Assembly (NCBI GenBank): GCA_022563595.1
Contig: JADFNB010000010.1
Coordinates: 23,108 to 87,107, forward strand
Source: Gemmatimonadota bacterium
GTDB lineage: Bacteria > Gemmatimonadota > Gemmatimonadetes > Gemmatimonadales > GWC2-71-9
DNA: 64,000 nt
Direction of reading: 5' to 3'
Position 1 is the first letter of the stretch, and each line of letters starts with the position of its first letter. The position numbers and the translations under genes were made by a program. The notes under the pieces were generated by a model, which did not search any database, had not been told where the DNA came from, and was given only the letters and a program-made list of their open reading frames with translations. Positions 50,481-59,270 of this stretch are shown one piece after another.

Positions 50481-52282
50481 CGCGTACCGCATCCATCCTA
50501 GGATTCCTCGTCGCCATGAGTACCGCCTCAGCTCATGTGTCAGCTCAGACTGGCCCAGCGGCCGCCATCGCAGAGGCGCGCGCACAGATCGACGCCATCA
50601 ACGTCGATTCGGCAGCGGCACTGCTGCGCCTCGCGCTGGATCCCACGAGCGGAGCGTCCGAACGACAGCGTGTCCGAGCGTTCGTCCTGCTCGGAATCAC
50701 TCACCTGATGCTTCGCCGGGAGCGGGAAGCACGAGGCGCCTTCCGCCAGGCGCTCCTGCTGGATCCGCAGCTCCGGGTGGACAGCCTCGCCGACCTCAGC
50801 TCCGACCTCCTGTCGGTCTTCAACTCCGAACGCGGCACTTTGCCGGCCCCCACCGTGGTGGCGACGGTGCTCGAGGTGCGCGGCCTGCCGGCCGGCGCGC
50901 AGCTCCGGGTGGACGGCACGCTGTGGCAGACGCCGCGCCAGCAGGTGCGACCCGGGCTCCATCGCATTGAGGTCCGGGCCCGCGGCTACCTCCCGTACCG
51001 TGATTCAATCGTGGTGCGGGAGGGTCGTACGGCAATCGCCACGGTCACAGCGACACCAGCGGTGCCTGCCACTTTGTCGGTCACGAGCGAGCCCTGGGGC
51101 ACGGTTTTTCTCGACGGCGAGCGGATCGGTGAAACACCGATCGTCGGGCGGGTTGTGGCTGCCGGGACGTACAACCTCGTGCTGGAAGTAGTGGGCCGTG
51201 CGCGGCTCCAGCAGCAACTCGAGCTGCGGTCGGGAGAACACGTGCGGCTTCCCATGCTTGGCAGTACAGCCAGACCACCGCGCTCGCCGTTCCCCTTCAC
51301 GACCGCCGATTCACTCTACCGCGCGGCACGATTCGATGACGCGCTGCCGCTGTACCGCCGCATCCTCGGCGACACGGCCCTGGCCCTCTCAGACGAGCAA
51401 CGCGCGCAGGCGGCGATGCGCCTCGGGATGATTCACTACGGGATGGCACGGGGGCTGGACACCCCGGCGTTGTTCGACTCCGCGCGGGTTTACTTCCGCA
51501 CCGCCTATCAACTGGCGCCACAGTACACGCTCGGCCCCGCGGAACTCACTCCCGAACTTCGGACCTCGGTCGAGCTGGCCCGGGAGCGTGCTCTGGGGCT
51601 CGTAGTCGACGCACCGACCGATTCCGTCGTGTCGCGGACAAGCGGGCAGCTGCGAATCGTCGTCCGGCCGAACCAGCCGGCGGACGTCGTGTTGCGAGTC
51701 GTTGCCGTGGATGACGGGAGGGTGCTGCACACAGATTCTCAATCCGTGGAGGGGGCTCGCGCGTTCACGTGGAATCTGCGGGCCCAGGGCGATACCGCAG
51801 TAGCGTTCGGAGAGCATTCGGTGCTGATCGCGGCGCGCGACACGCTCGGGGAGGCGGCGCCGCGCATCGAGTTTGCGCTGCTTGTCGCCCGCGAGGCCGT
51901 CGATACGACGCCCCTGCCGCCGGCCCTGATGTCGACGGACTTCCTGCTCGAGATCGAGTCTGTCAACCGCAGCTGGCATTTAGGACGCGGCCTGCTGTTC
52001 GGCGGCATCGTCGCCGTCGGCGTTCCGTTGTTCTCGGCGCTCCGTTTCCCGGATGCCCAGCCGGCCTTCGACGGGGTGGCGTTCGCGGTCGGCGGCGCCT
52101 TCGTCTTGAGCGGCCTGATCGGTTCCGTGTCCGGCGACAAGACTCGCCCCATCTACCGGAACATCGAACGCAACAGCAGACGCCGAGAGGCGGACGTGAG
52201 GGAGCGGCAACAGATTGCGGACGCGAATCGTGCAGCGTTGCGCACGGCCCGAATCCACCTCGTAATGCGGAGGGTTCGATGA
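50477..52282 (+). CDS. Secreted PEGA/TPR-like protein
   Basis: 601 residues; ATGA overlap with the kinase. Signal peptide ILGFLVAMSTASAHVSAQ. Helical TPR-like region at about 30-115 (AAALLRLALDPTSGASERQR, AFRQALLLDPQLRVDSLADL). Two consecutive PEGA-type domains at about 125-265 (LEVRGLPAGAQLRVDGTLWQ, LSVTSEPWGTVFLDGERIG). More TPR-like helices (SLYRAARFDDALPLYRRIL), then a strand-rich part and one or two hydrophobic helices near 495-545 (LLFGGIVAVGVPLF, FAVGGAFVLSGLIG), and a basic tail. Probably a periplasmic partner of the kinase's external domain. Confidence 0.75.
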   Translation: MTRTASILGFLVAMSTASAHVSAQTGPAAAIAEARAQIDAINVDSAAALLRLALDPTSGASERQRVRAFVLLGITHLMLRREREARGAFRQALLLDPQLRVDSLADLSSDLLSVFNSERGTLPAPTVVATVLEVRGLPAGAQLRVDGTLWQTPRQQVRPGLHRIEVRARGYLPYRDSIVVREGRTAIATVTATPAVPATLSVTSEPWGTVFLDGERIGETPIVGRVVAAGTYNLVLEVVGRARLQQQLELRSGEHVRLPMLGSTARPPRSPFPFTTADSLYRAARFDDALPLYRRILGDTALALSDEQRAQAAMRLGMIHYGMARGLDTPALFDSARVYFRTAYQLAPQYTLGPAELTPELRTSVELARERALGLVVDAPTDSVVSRTSGQLRIVVRPNQPADVVLRVVAVDDGRVLHTDSQSVEGARAFTWNLRAQGDTAVAFGEHSVLIAARDTLGEAAPRIEFALLVAREAVDTTPLPPALMSTDFLLEIESVNRSWHLGRGLLFGGIVAVGVPLFSALRFPDAQPAFDGVAFAVGGAFVLSGLIGSVSGDKTRPIYRNIERNSRRREADVRERQQIADANRAALRTARIHLVMRRVR

Positions 52283-52962
52283 GGCTGTTCGTCACGGCGA
52301 CGGTGGCGCTCTCTGCATCGGGGCTCAGCGCGCAGCAGCCGACGCGTTACACCGCGGTGGCCCCGGTGGTATTTGTCGCCGAGCGCTTTGTCGCTGCGGA
52401 CCTTGGGCCGAGCCGCTCAATCCTACTGAGCGACGGCAGCTGCTGCGCTATGGATCGGGGGGTGTTGGTCGGAGGCGAGGGCGTCTTCCGGTTCGGATGG
52501 GCGTCGCTGAGGGTTGGTGCGGTGTTTGGCACCCTCGAGAACGTCGTGCTTGGCAGGACAGAGAATGTGCTGATCGCCACCCTGTCAGGGCGCTATCATC
52601 CCACGACATGGTTCGCCGTCGGACCCGAGATCGACTATTGGCGGAGCACGGCCGGCGTTTCGCAAACCCGTCCATTCGGTCGTGTCAGTGTACGGGGTCG
52701 CGGTGGGCTCGGAGTAACCTTCAACGCACCGCTCGGCGTGCCCGGTATCCGAGGTCTCCTCGACCTGGCTTTCTACGTGCTTGACGCGGAGAACCGAGAC
52801 GATCGATGGAATCACCGTGTGCGGGTACTGCTCGAGTATGCCACCTCGGGGACCCCGCTTTGGGTTCGCGTCGGGTATCGCGAAGAGTTGTTCTTTTCCG
52901 GGGACGATGTCGATGAGTTGCGCGGCCTGCTCGTGAGCATAGGGCTACGGTTCGCGCGCTAG
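52279..52962 (+). CDS. Secreted outer-membrane-barrel-like protein
   Basis: 227 residues from the ATG at 52279, overlapping the previous stop by 4 bases. Signal peptide MRLFVTATVALSASGLSAQQ. Mature part has alternating amphipathic strands (ASLRVGAVFGTLENVVLG, VSVRGRGGLGVTFNAPLG, LWVRVGYREELFFSG) ending in LRGLLVSIGLRFAR, a strand closing on an aromatic-basic end as in barrels. A CC pair (GSCCAMD) is unusual for a barrel loop. Third gene of the kinase cassette; its stop is 20 bases before the right polX repeat. Confidence 0.65.
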   Translation: MRLFVTATVALSASGLSAQQPTRYTAVAPVVFVAERFVAADLGPSRSILLSDGSCCAMDRGVLVGGEGVFRFGWASLRVGAVFGTLENVVLGRTENVLIATLSGRYHPTTWFAVGPEIDYWRSTAGVSQTRPFGRVSVRGRGGLGVTFNAPLGVPGIRGLLDLAFYVLDAENRDDRWNHRVRVLLEYATSGTPLWVRVGYREELFFSGDDVDELRGLLVSIGLRFAR

Positions 52963-52981
52963 TCGGGCACGTTGGGGCGCG

Positions 52982-53102
52982 CCGGGTACGGGACCTCGAT
53001 CAGATGCATTACGGTGTGGAGCAGGCGCGGCGGGCGTGGCTGGCGCCTGCGGACGTACTCAATACCCGGCCACTCCAGGAGTTGTTGGGATCCCTGCGGC
53101 GG
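52982..53102 (+). repeat. Direct repeat, right copy: partial polX 3' end
   Basis: 52982-53096 matches 47771-47885 at about 113 of 115 positions. In the polX frame it still encodes the C-terminal VRDL...QELLGSL and ends RR-stop at 53102 instead of ET-stop. The upstream part of polX is absent, so this is a non-functional 3' fragment. Confidence 0.92.
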
Positions 53103-53344
53103 TGAGCTCGCTGATCAGTTTCCTAAGACGCGACATGCCCGCTCCTGGGGGCCGTTCCCGCGGCCCTGCTTCAGTTTCGGACCAGGTGGCCCGGGGGCTT
53201 TCGGCTGCCGTCAGCTTCCGGTGAGCATAGTGGCTCCGCCCGTGCTGGTCGAGGAGATGGAGATGCGGGAGAGCGAATCCAAGGAGAAGCCTCCAGTGCT
53301 TACGCACCCGTACTTCGAGCGGTGAACAACGTGGTGTGACCTCG
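53103..53344. other. Intergenic, degraded sequence
   Basis: No convincing gene. One plus-strand frame ends with VEEMEMRESESKEKPPVLTH and a stop near 53325. It looks like a genuine protein C-terminus but has no recognisable upstream part, so it may be more debris. Confidence 0.3.
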
Positions 53345-53549
53345 AGGCCCTGCGGATCTTGAGGAAGGAGCGGTCTCGTCCCGGAAGCCGTAGGCCAGTC
53401 GTTTGATCACCTTGATCGTAGCGCTGCCCCTTGGGGATCGCGAACTCGTCCATAGCGATCACCTCGACCGCGGCTAGCTCCACCGGCCCTAGCGGGCGCT
53501 GCAGGTACGCCTTGGCCCGGTCTCGTTTGCGAGCCACGAAGCGCGGCAC
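53345..53549 (-). pseudogene. ISL3-type transposase relic
   Basis: Minus strand: PVELAAVEVIAMDEFAIPKG then QRY matches the catalytic-Asp block of ISL3 transposases (xIDEFAxxKGHRY). Immediately after it, in another frame, comes TIKVIKRLAYGFRDE and then FLKIRRA in a third position, the C-terminal block of the same family. The ~150 residues that normally separate these blocks are gone, so this is an internally deleted, frameshifted remnant. No terminal inverted repeats seen. Confidence 0.65.
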
Positions 53550-53567
53550 GTCTGGTTACGTTGCATC

Positions 53568-54614
53568 ATGATGCTTCCACCCCGCCCCACTCGCGGCTCC
53601 GTTCTGATGACACTCGCACTCGTCGCGTGCGACGGCGACTCGCTTTCCGCGCCGTCAGCGGAAGGATGGGACACCGCCAGCCCGGTATCGCAGGGGATGA
53701 TCGAGTCCGTCCTCCTGCAGGCTGACGAAGTCGCGCAATCGTTCCCCTCGATTCGTAGCCTGCTCGTGGTTCGGAACGGGTTCCTCGTCTTCGAGCGATA
53801 CTACCGCGGTTTCCTAGCGGAAGACCGCCCGGCCATTCGGTCGGTGACCAAGAGCATCGCGTCGTTGGCCTATGGCATCGCGCTCGACCGTGGCGACCTG
53901 CCCGGACTCGACCAGCGTGTGGAGGAAGTCTTCCCGCAATACTTCGGGCCCGAGGACGACGCCAAGCGCGCGATCACGGTGCGACACCTCCTCACTATGA
54001 CCTCCGGGCTCAACTCGCTGGAGGCCGACGACGGCACGCTTGCGGTCAGCTGGATCGGCGCATACATCCAAGCGCCGCTGATCAGTGAGCCCGGCGCCGA
54101 GTTCCGCTACGACGGTGCCCTTCCCCATCTACTCTCGGGCATGCTGACAGAAGCGACCCAACTGTCCCTCAGCGAGTACATGCAGCAACACGTCTTTGCC
54201 CCGCTGGACATAACAGGGGTCACCTGGGAGACCGACCCGGAAGGCTTCACCTCCGGGTTCTCCGGAATCACCATAAGCGCGCGCGACTTGGCGAAGATCG
54301 GCCTGTTGTACCTGCGGGAGGGGATGTGGGAAGGGCGACAGATCGTCCCGCGCGAGTGGGTCGAGGCGTCGAGCCAAAATCAGGCGCCCGGTGGGAGCGC
54401 GGCTGCCGGGTACGGCTACCTCTGGTGGCTCTCGGATGAGTCCAGGTTCGACGGGTTCTTCGCGGCCGGTTACGGCGGCCAGTACATCTACGTGATTCCG
54501 ACCCTCGACCTGGTGGTCGTGATTACCGGCGATCCCGATGTCTCACCCGACATTCCGATCTTCCACCGCAATCTCGTCCCTGACTACATCGCGAGAGCGG
54601 TCCGCACTCCATGA
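53568..54614 (+). CDS. Beta-lactamase-fold serine hydrolase, probable lipoprotein
   Basis: 348 residues. MTLALVACDGDS gives a lipobox with C21. Class C/DD-peptidase fold: nucleophile S92 and K95 in RSVTKSIASL, HLLTMTSGL region typical of the family. The second motif falls at Y181 in RYDGALPHLLSG, where Y-x-N/S is expected. The third motif is GYGGQYIYVIP instead of KTG/HxG. Could be an esterase, peptidase or beta-lactamase-like enzyme; resistance function should not be assumed. Start may be the second Met. It follows the IS relic by 18 bases. Confidence 0.82.
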   Translation: MMLPPRPTRGSVLMTLALVACDGDSLSAPSAEGWDTASPVSQGMIESVLLQADEVAQSFPSIRSLLVVRNGFLVFERYYRGFLAEDRPAIRSVTKSIASLAYGIALDRGDLPGLDQRVEEVFPQYFGPEDDAKRAITVRHLLTMTSGLNSLEADDGTLAVSWIGAYIQAPLISEPGAEFRYDGALPHLLSGMLTEATQLSLSEYMQQHVFAPLDITGVTWETDPEGFTSGFSGITISARDLAKIGLLYLREGMWEGRQIVPREWVEASSQNQAPGGSAAAGYGYLWWLSDESRFDGFFAAGYGGQYIYVIPTLDLVVVITGDPDVSPDIPIFHRNLVPDYIARAVRTP

Positions 54615-54679
54615 CGACGAGAAGTCACCTCCTTCCCGGAGCGAAGTGCGGCCTGGCGGTGAGGCCGCTGGCGTGAAGG

Positions 54680-57058
54680 CTACCGGGGGTGCTGCTCTGG
54701 CAGGTTCAGTCGCTCGAGCGCGCGCTTAGCGTTCGCGTATTCCGGATTCTCGTTGAGGGCAGCCTCATAGTGTGCGCGCGCGCCATCCGGATCGTCGCGG
54801 TGCTCCGCAATCATGCCAAGTCGCCAGTGCGCCGCTGCGAAGTCGGGATCCCACGCACCCGGAGCCGCCTCATCGAGGTAGCGCTGAAGAGAGAGAGCGC
54901 CATCCTCGAGCCGCTGCCCACTACGCGCCGCATAGCGACCCCGTTGGTATAGTGCGTCGAGGTTGTCCGGATCGACTTCGAGGATCGCTTCGATGGTCCG
55001 TAGCTGCGCGTCCAGGCTCGCTAGCGAGGTGTCCGTTATCACGGCCTGCACGGCCGCCTGCAGGGCCAGCCGATGCCGGCCGGCGGAGACCAGCCGCGTC
55101 GCGGCCTCATGGAGCGCCGCCGCGTAGCGGGTCCGCACGCTGTCGGGCGCGCCACGGGTCGATAGGTTCACGACATCCAACAGGTGGAGAGCGACGACCG
55201 CACTGTCCTCTAGGTCGGTGAGATGCGAGATGACACCGTCGACCGCGCGTCTCCGAACGGCGACGGGAATCAAAACGGCGCGTTGCGGGCCCGCCGCATC
55301 GGTCCGTCGCGTGAAGAGAAAGAGGTAGTTGTGAATGACGGTCGAGGAGTCTGCATCTGGTCGCAGCGACTGCACCAGGTGCAGGAGCCGCCGCAACATC
55401 GAATCGGCATCGGCCAGGCGCCCCTGCGCCAGCTGGATATTGAATAACCACGCCAACTCGTTGCCGACGAGGGCATCGGTCATCAGCCGTTGCCGCCCAT
55501 AGTCGCCGGCCGCAATCAGCGAGTCCACGAGCCGTCCGGCCTCCGCGAACCGACCGGCCCGCGCGAGGACCTCCATTCGCTTGGCGGCAATGCGCCCGAA
55601 CTGTCGTTCCACACCGATCGAGTCCGCTATAGCCAGCTCGCGCAGTGCGTCGTCGTAGCGTTCCGCGAGCGCGTATACGTCCACGGCGGTTTGATGGGCC
55701 TGGGCGTTGTTCGGCGCGGCAACGAGCCACCGCTCGACCCATGCCACGGCGGCCTCCAGGGCGCGGCGGCGTGAGGCACGCAGGAAGCCCGGCTCGAGTG
55801 TACTCAAGGACTCGGCCGGAATCAGCTCAAAGGTATCCCGCAGGATCGGCACAAAAACCTGATCGGGGCGCCCGATTGACGCGATGAGTTGAGGGATCGA
55901 CACGGGCTCGTTCCGCAGGCCCGCCACCCGGCCTTCGATTTGACCGGCGGCGCGGGCATACACCGCAACCAGGATTCCATAGTTTTCCTGCCGGTCGGCG
56001 GCGAGACCCAGCGCGCGTTTTGCGAGCCGTGCGGCCGAGTTGAACGAGCCGCGGCGCGTTGCGACGCTGTCGATCGCTACCAGAACCGGATCCAACAGGT
56101 GCAGTTCTGCGAGATCCTCGAGCGCCTCGACATCGTTCGAGTCTGCGGCAACCAGTTCGTCCAGCAATTCACGCGCGTGCCCGAGTTGGCCGCGGAACAT
56201 CGCGACGGTAGCCTCCAAGTGCCGGCGCTCGCGCTCCGGCAGGCGTGACGCCAGCGCGGCTGCTCGCTCCGCATACCTGTAGCCGGGACTCTGCGGATCG
56301 AGTAACGCCTCGATGTTGGTCATCGAAGCTTCCGCAAGCTTGGCGTACGCCTGCGCGAACATGCTGTCGATCCCCACCGCCAGCTCGAACCGTTCGCGCG
56401 ACGCCCCGATCTTGCCTCCATGATACAGCGCGACACCCTCGACGTACGCCTTGTAGGCTTCGAGGGACTGCGTGGTCGCCGCCGGCAGATCGAGTTCGGT
56501 CCCGTCGAATCCCGCGGCGTTCAGAAGCCGTGCGGCCAGCCGCTCATAGGCCTCGCGGATATCCTCGTCGGCGCCCACCTCTTCGGACGCCCGCACCACG
56601 ACCTCTCTTGTGGCCACGTCGTATGCCCGCACGCTGACCCGGATTCGATTGCCAGTGGCCAGAACGTCACCCGTGACGGCTGTCCAGCCACCCGTCTCTT
56701 CCGCAACCCGGCGCACCCGGTCCTCGTCCATCACCGCGCCGGGCTCGAGACCGTGGCGCCGCAGCGCGGGATAGAGCCGCTCCGGCGACACGACCGAGAT
56801 CTCCTCCCACTGGCCTAGTGCATCGGCGAGGAGCACGGGAGAGCCGTCGATTAGCCATTCGCTCTCAGGCGCCCGCGTGATATTTCGAAAAGGCAGGACG
56901 AGGAAGCTGCGGCCGCGCTGCTCCGGAGGCGGGGTGGCCGTTACGACGACCGCTCGCACCGAAACACCACACGGTGGGGGCGTGCCGTCGGCACACTGGG
57001 CATGAAGAGCGGCGGGGCCAGCCCAGATGAATCCGACCACGATCACGAAGACGCGCAT
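54680..57058 (-). CDS. Secreted TolB-N-like / TPR repeat protein
   Basis: About 792 residues from the ATG at 57058 (MRVFVIVVGFIWAGPAALHA signal peptide; a longer frame upstream is less likely). Residues ~50-200 form a TolB-N/FlgO-like domain (SFLVLPFRNI, WLIDGSPVLLADALGQWEE, AVTGDVLATGNRIRVSVRAY). The rest is a chain of TPR-like helical pairs ending in clear repeats (AAHWRLGMIAEHRDDPDGAR, AHYEAALNENPEYANAKRAL). In many Gemmatimonadota and Acidobacteria this layout is fused to or placed beside a Ser/Thr kinase. Here a kinase gene lies 190 bases upstream on the same strand. Confidence 0.75.
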   Translation of the reverse strand: MRVFVIVVGFIWAGPAALHAQCADGTPPPCGVSVRAVVVTATPPPEQRGRSFLVLPFRNITRAPESEWLIDGSPVLLADALGQWEEISVVSPERLYPALRRHGLEPGAVMDEDRVRRVAEETGGWTAVTGDVLATGNRIRVSVRAYDVATREVVVRASEEVGADEDIREAYERLAARLLNAAGFDGTELDLPAATTQSLEAYKAYVEGVALYHGGKIGASRERFELAVGIDSMFAQAYAKLAEASMTNIEALLDPQSPGYRYAERAAALASRLPERERRHLEATVAMFRGQLGHARELLDELVAADSNDVEALEDLAELHLLDPVLVAIDSVATRRGSFNSAARLAKRALGLAADRQENYGILVAVYARAAGQIEGRVAGLRNEPVSIPQLIASIGRPDQVFVPILRDTFELIPAESLSTLEPGFLRASRRRALEAAVAWVERWLVAAPNNAQAHQTAVDVYALAERYDDALRELAIADSIGVERQFGRIAAKRMEVLARAGRFAEAGRLVDSLIAAGDYGRQRLMTDALVGNELAWLFNIQLAQGRLADADSMLRRLLHLVQSLRPDADSSTVIHNYLFLFTRRTDAAGPQRAVLIPVAVRRRAVDGVISHLTDLEDSAVVALHLLDVVNLSTRGAPDSVRTRYAAALHEAATRLVSAGRHRLALQAAVQAVITDTSLASLDAQLRTIEAILEVDPDNLDALYQRGRYAARSGQRLEDGALSLQRYLDEAAPGAWDPDFAAAHWRLGMIAEHRDDPDGARAHYEAALNENPEYANAKRALERLNLPEQHPR

Positions 57059-57249
57059 ACTACTACTAGTGGGGTGCGCGCAGCGGCCCGTCAAGCACTA
57101 GCGGCGCCCATCCCTCCGTACCCAGGACCGGGTTCGTCGCAACGACCGGCGGCTGGTGTCCCTCAGTGCGCTGCCTGAGCCGGTCTGTGCCCGTCGAGTA
57201 TCGGTAGTGTATGCCGAAGGAGGAGGCGCAGCGGATCGAGCGGCAATGC

Positions 57250-58956
57250 CTAGCGAGAGCGCAGCACCGGCGCCACACACCGGAACCCCGTGAATTCGAA
57301 CCCCTCTCTGGTTCCGGTGGTGGGCGGCATGTACCCGCGCCGGGTGGCGTCGACGATTCCCTGCGTGTTGTAGGCACCACCGCGGGTCACGTAATAGCGA
57401 TCGCCGCCGCCTGGCGCAGAGCCCCCCGGATAGGCGAGCATCCGTGACGACGTCCACTCCCACACGTTGCCGATGAGATCTTGCGCTCCCACCGGGCTCG
57501 CCCCCTGGGGAAAGCTCCCGACGGGTGCCGGGCCGCTCCGTCCCGCCGACAACGTGTTCGCCCGCCCCGGCTCGGGCTCGGCGCCCCACGGGTACACGGT
57601 CCCGTCGACGCCGCGTGCCGCCGCCTCCCATTCCTCTTCAGTGGGCAACCGCCCGCCGTCGTAGGCCCACCCGCAGTACGCGTTTGCCTCAGCCCACGTC
57701 ACGCGGGTGACGGGTAGCAAGCTGTCCGGCTCAGTCGTCCACGGTTCCGCAGCGAGGGTCGCCTCCACGTAGCGCTTGTAATCGGCAACCCTGACCTCGG
57801 TTCGCCCGATCGCGAACGAATCGACCAGCGCCGTATGTGCCGGGCGTGACCACTCGTGTCCGTCGTCGCGCCCAATCGTATACGAGCCGCCCGGAACGAG
57901 CACCATACGCTCGGGGATCGTCGGCGCCGGCGGGGGAGGTGCGGCGGCAGGTTCGTCGGGCTCCGCCGGTGATCGGAGCACAACCAACCCGACGAGCAAC
58001 GCGCCGACGAGGCCCGCTCCCCCCACCAGCCCCATGACTCTACGCCGGCTGGGCGGACGTCTGGATGCCCGTACGGGTGCGGTGACGCGCGAGCCGGACA
58101 CCGGCGTTCGGCCTTTCAGGATGCTCACGATCTCGGCCGCGCTCTCGAAGCGATCGTTCGGCTCGATCGCGAGACACCGCATGATCACTTCCACGAGATG
58201 CTGTGGAACGTCGGGTCGGTGCGCGGCGACCGAGTCGGGTGCCTCCGACAACCGCTTGGCCATGATCGCCATTGGTGAGCCGCCCTCGGCGAACGGCACC
58301 GTCCCGGTGAGCATCTGGTAACCCATCGCGCCGAGTGCGTAGAGATCGGTGCGCAGGTCGACCGTATCGCCGGCGAGCTGCTCGGGACTCATGTAGGCCG
58401 GGGTACCGATCGCCAGTCCGGTCGCCGTGAGCTTCGCCGCCGAGAGCGAGCTGCGCGCGATGCCGAAGTCCGTGAGCAGCGATCGCCCGGTTTCGCGGTC
58501 CAGCAAGACGTTGTCCGGTTTCACGTCCCGATGCACCACACCGTGCCGGTGGGCGAAGTCGAGCGCATCGGCGATTTCGGTGAGAATACGAGTCGTATCC
58601 TGGACCGAGAGCTCGCCCTCCCGCTCCAGTTGGCCGGCGAGGCTCTCCCCGTCGACGAAGGACATCGCGATGTAGAAGAAATCGCCCTCACCGCCCACGA
58701 AGTGCAACGGGACGATGTGTGGGTGCGACAACTGCGCGACGGTCTGCGCTTCGAGGTACGAGCGATCGAGGGCGGTTCTGGAGGCGATGAGCTCCGGCTT
58801 CAACACCTTGACGGCGAGCGGTCGCTTGAGCTTGAGGTCGCGCACCAGATAGACGACCGCAAAGCCCCCGGCGCCCAGCTCCCGTTCAACCTCGTAGTCG
58901 GGCCCAAGGGCGGTGGCCAACTGGTGGCGGACGGACTCGGAGGCGTCAGGTGCCAT
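57250..58956 (-). CDS. Ser/Thr kinase fused to an FGE-sulfatase-type domain
   Basis: 568 residues. Hanks kinase at about 21-280: GAGGFAVVY, K50 in LAVKVL, HRDVKPDN, DFGIAR and GTPAYMSPEQ, all catalytic elements present. Basic linker, one membrane helix at about 308-328 (GLVGGAGLVGALLVGLVVL), Pro-rich spacer, then a formylglycine-generating-enzyme-like domain at about 350-565 (MVLVPGGSYTIG, EVRVADYKRYV, RLPTEEEWEAAARG, GNVWEWTSS, GFRC). The Cys pair used by true FGE is not visible near RGGAYN, so the external domain is probably a binding module. It precedes the TolB-N/TPR gene. Confidence 0.87.
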   Translation of the reverse strand: MAPDASESVRHQLATALGPDYEVERELGAGGFAVVYLVRDLKLKRPLAVKVLKPELIASRTALDRSYLEAQTVAQLSHPHIVPLHFVGGEGDFFYIAMSFVDGESLAGQLEREGELSVQDTTRILTEIADALDFAHRHGVVHRDVKPDNVLLDRETGRSLLTDFGIARSSLSAAKLTATGLAIGTPAYMSPEQLAGDTVDLRTDLYALGAMGYQMLTGTVPFAEGGSPMAIMAKRLSEAPDSVAAHRPDVPQHLVEVIMRCLAIEPNDRFESAAEIVSILKGRTPVSGSRVTAPVRASRRPPSRRRVMGLVGGAGLVGALLVGLVVLRSPAEPDEPAAAPPPPAPTIPERMVLVPGGSYTIGRDDGHEWSRPAHTALVDSFAIGRTEVRVADYKRYVEATLAAEPWTTEPDSLLPVTRVTWAEANAYCGWAYDGGRLPTEEEWEAAARGVDGTVYPWGAEPEPGRANTLSAGRSGPAPVGSFPQGASPVGAQDLIGNVWEWTSSRMLAYPGGSAPGGGDRYYVTRGGAYNTQGIVDATRRGYMPPTTGTREGFEFTGFRCVAPVLRSR

Positions 58957-59066
58957 GGCGGGAGGATGCGCTGAGCGTGGCGAGGCGTCAACTGCTGTGT
59001 GTGGGGACGGTTGACGGTTTACGGTGGGTGGTGGACAGGGGACGACGGACGCTGTACGGTGCTACC

Positions 59067-59270
59067 ATGCCCACCCGCTTCGGACGCGGCTACGATTCCC
59101 ATCTCTTCGGTGCCGAGCGGCCCCTCAAGCTCGCCGGCGTCGAGATCCCGCGTCCCACCGGTCTGGCCCGCCACTTCGACGGCAACGCCATCGCGTGTGC
59201 GTTAACCGGACGCGCTGCTCGGCGCGGCGGCGCTTCGGTGACATCGGTCGTCTGTTTCCCGACACCGACC
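59067..59270 (+). pseudogene. ispF: ispF relic (2-C-methyl-D-erythritol 2,4-cyclodiphosphate synthase)
   Basis: Opens with RFGRGYDSHLFGAERPLKLA then GVEIPRPTGLARHFDG, a clear IspF N-terminus including the metal-binding DxH. It then shifts: DALLGAAAL appears in the next frame and GDIGRLFPDTDP in the third, each change needing one base removed (about 59210 and 59236). After DTDP the gene stops being ispF and runs into a transposase tail. Only ~65 of ~160 codons remain. If no other copy exists the non-mevalonate pathway would be broken, so a second copy elsewhere is expected. Confidence 0.78.

Noticed and set aside
47886..52981. Intact integrative element or prophage
   Set aside because: The direct repeats suggest insertion, but no integrase, recombinase, relaxase or phage structural gene is visible inside.
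53211..53344. Further transposase coding sequence downstream of the ISL3 relic
   Set aside because: After the short C-terminal block the frame reads residues without resemblance to transposases.
53568..54614. Antibiotic-resistance beta-lactamase
   Set aside because: Only the fold and SxxK are clear; the other motifs differ, so a resistance role is not supported.
57250..58300. True formylglycine-generating sulfatase-activating enzyme
   Set aside because: Active-site cysteines are not seen and no sulfatase gene is nearby; more likely a binding module on a kinase.
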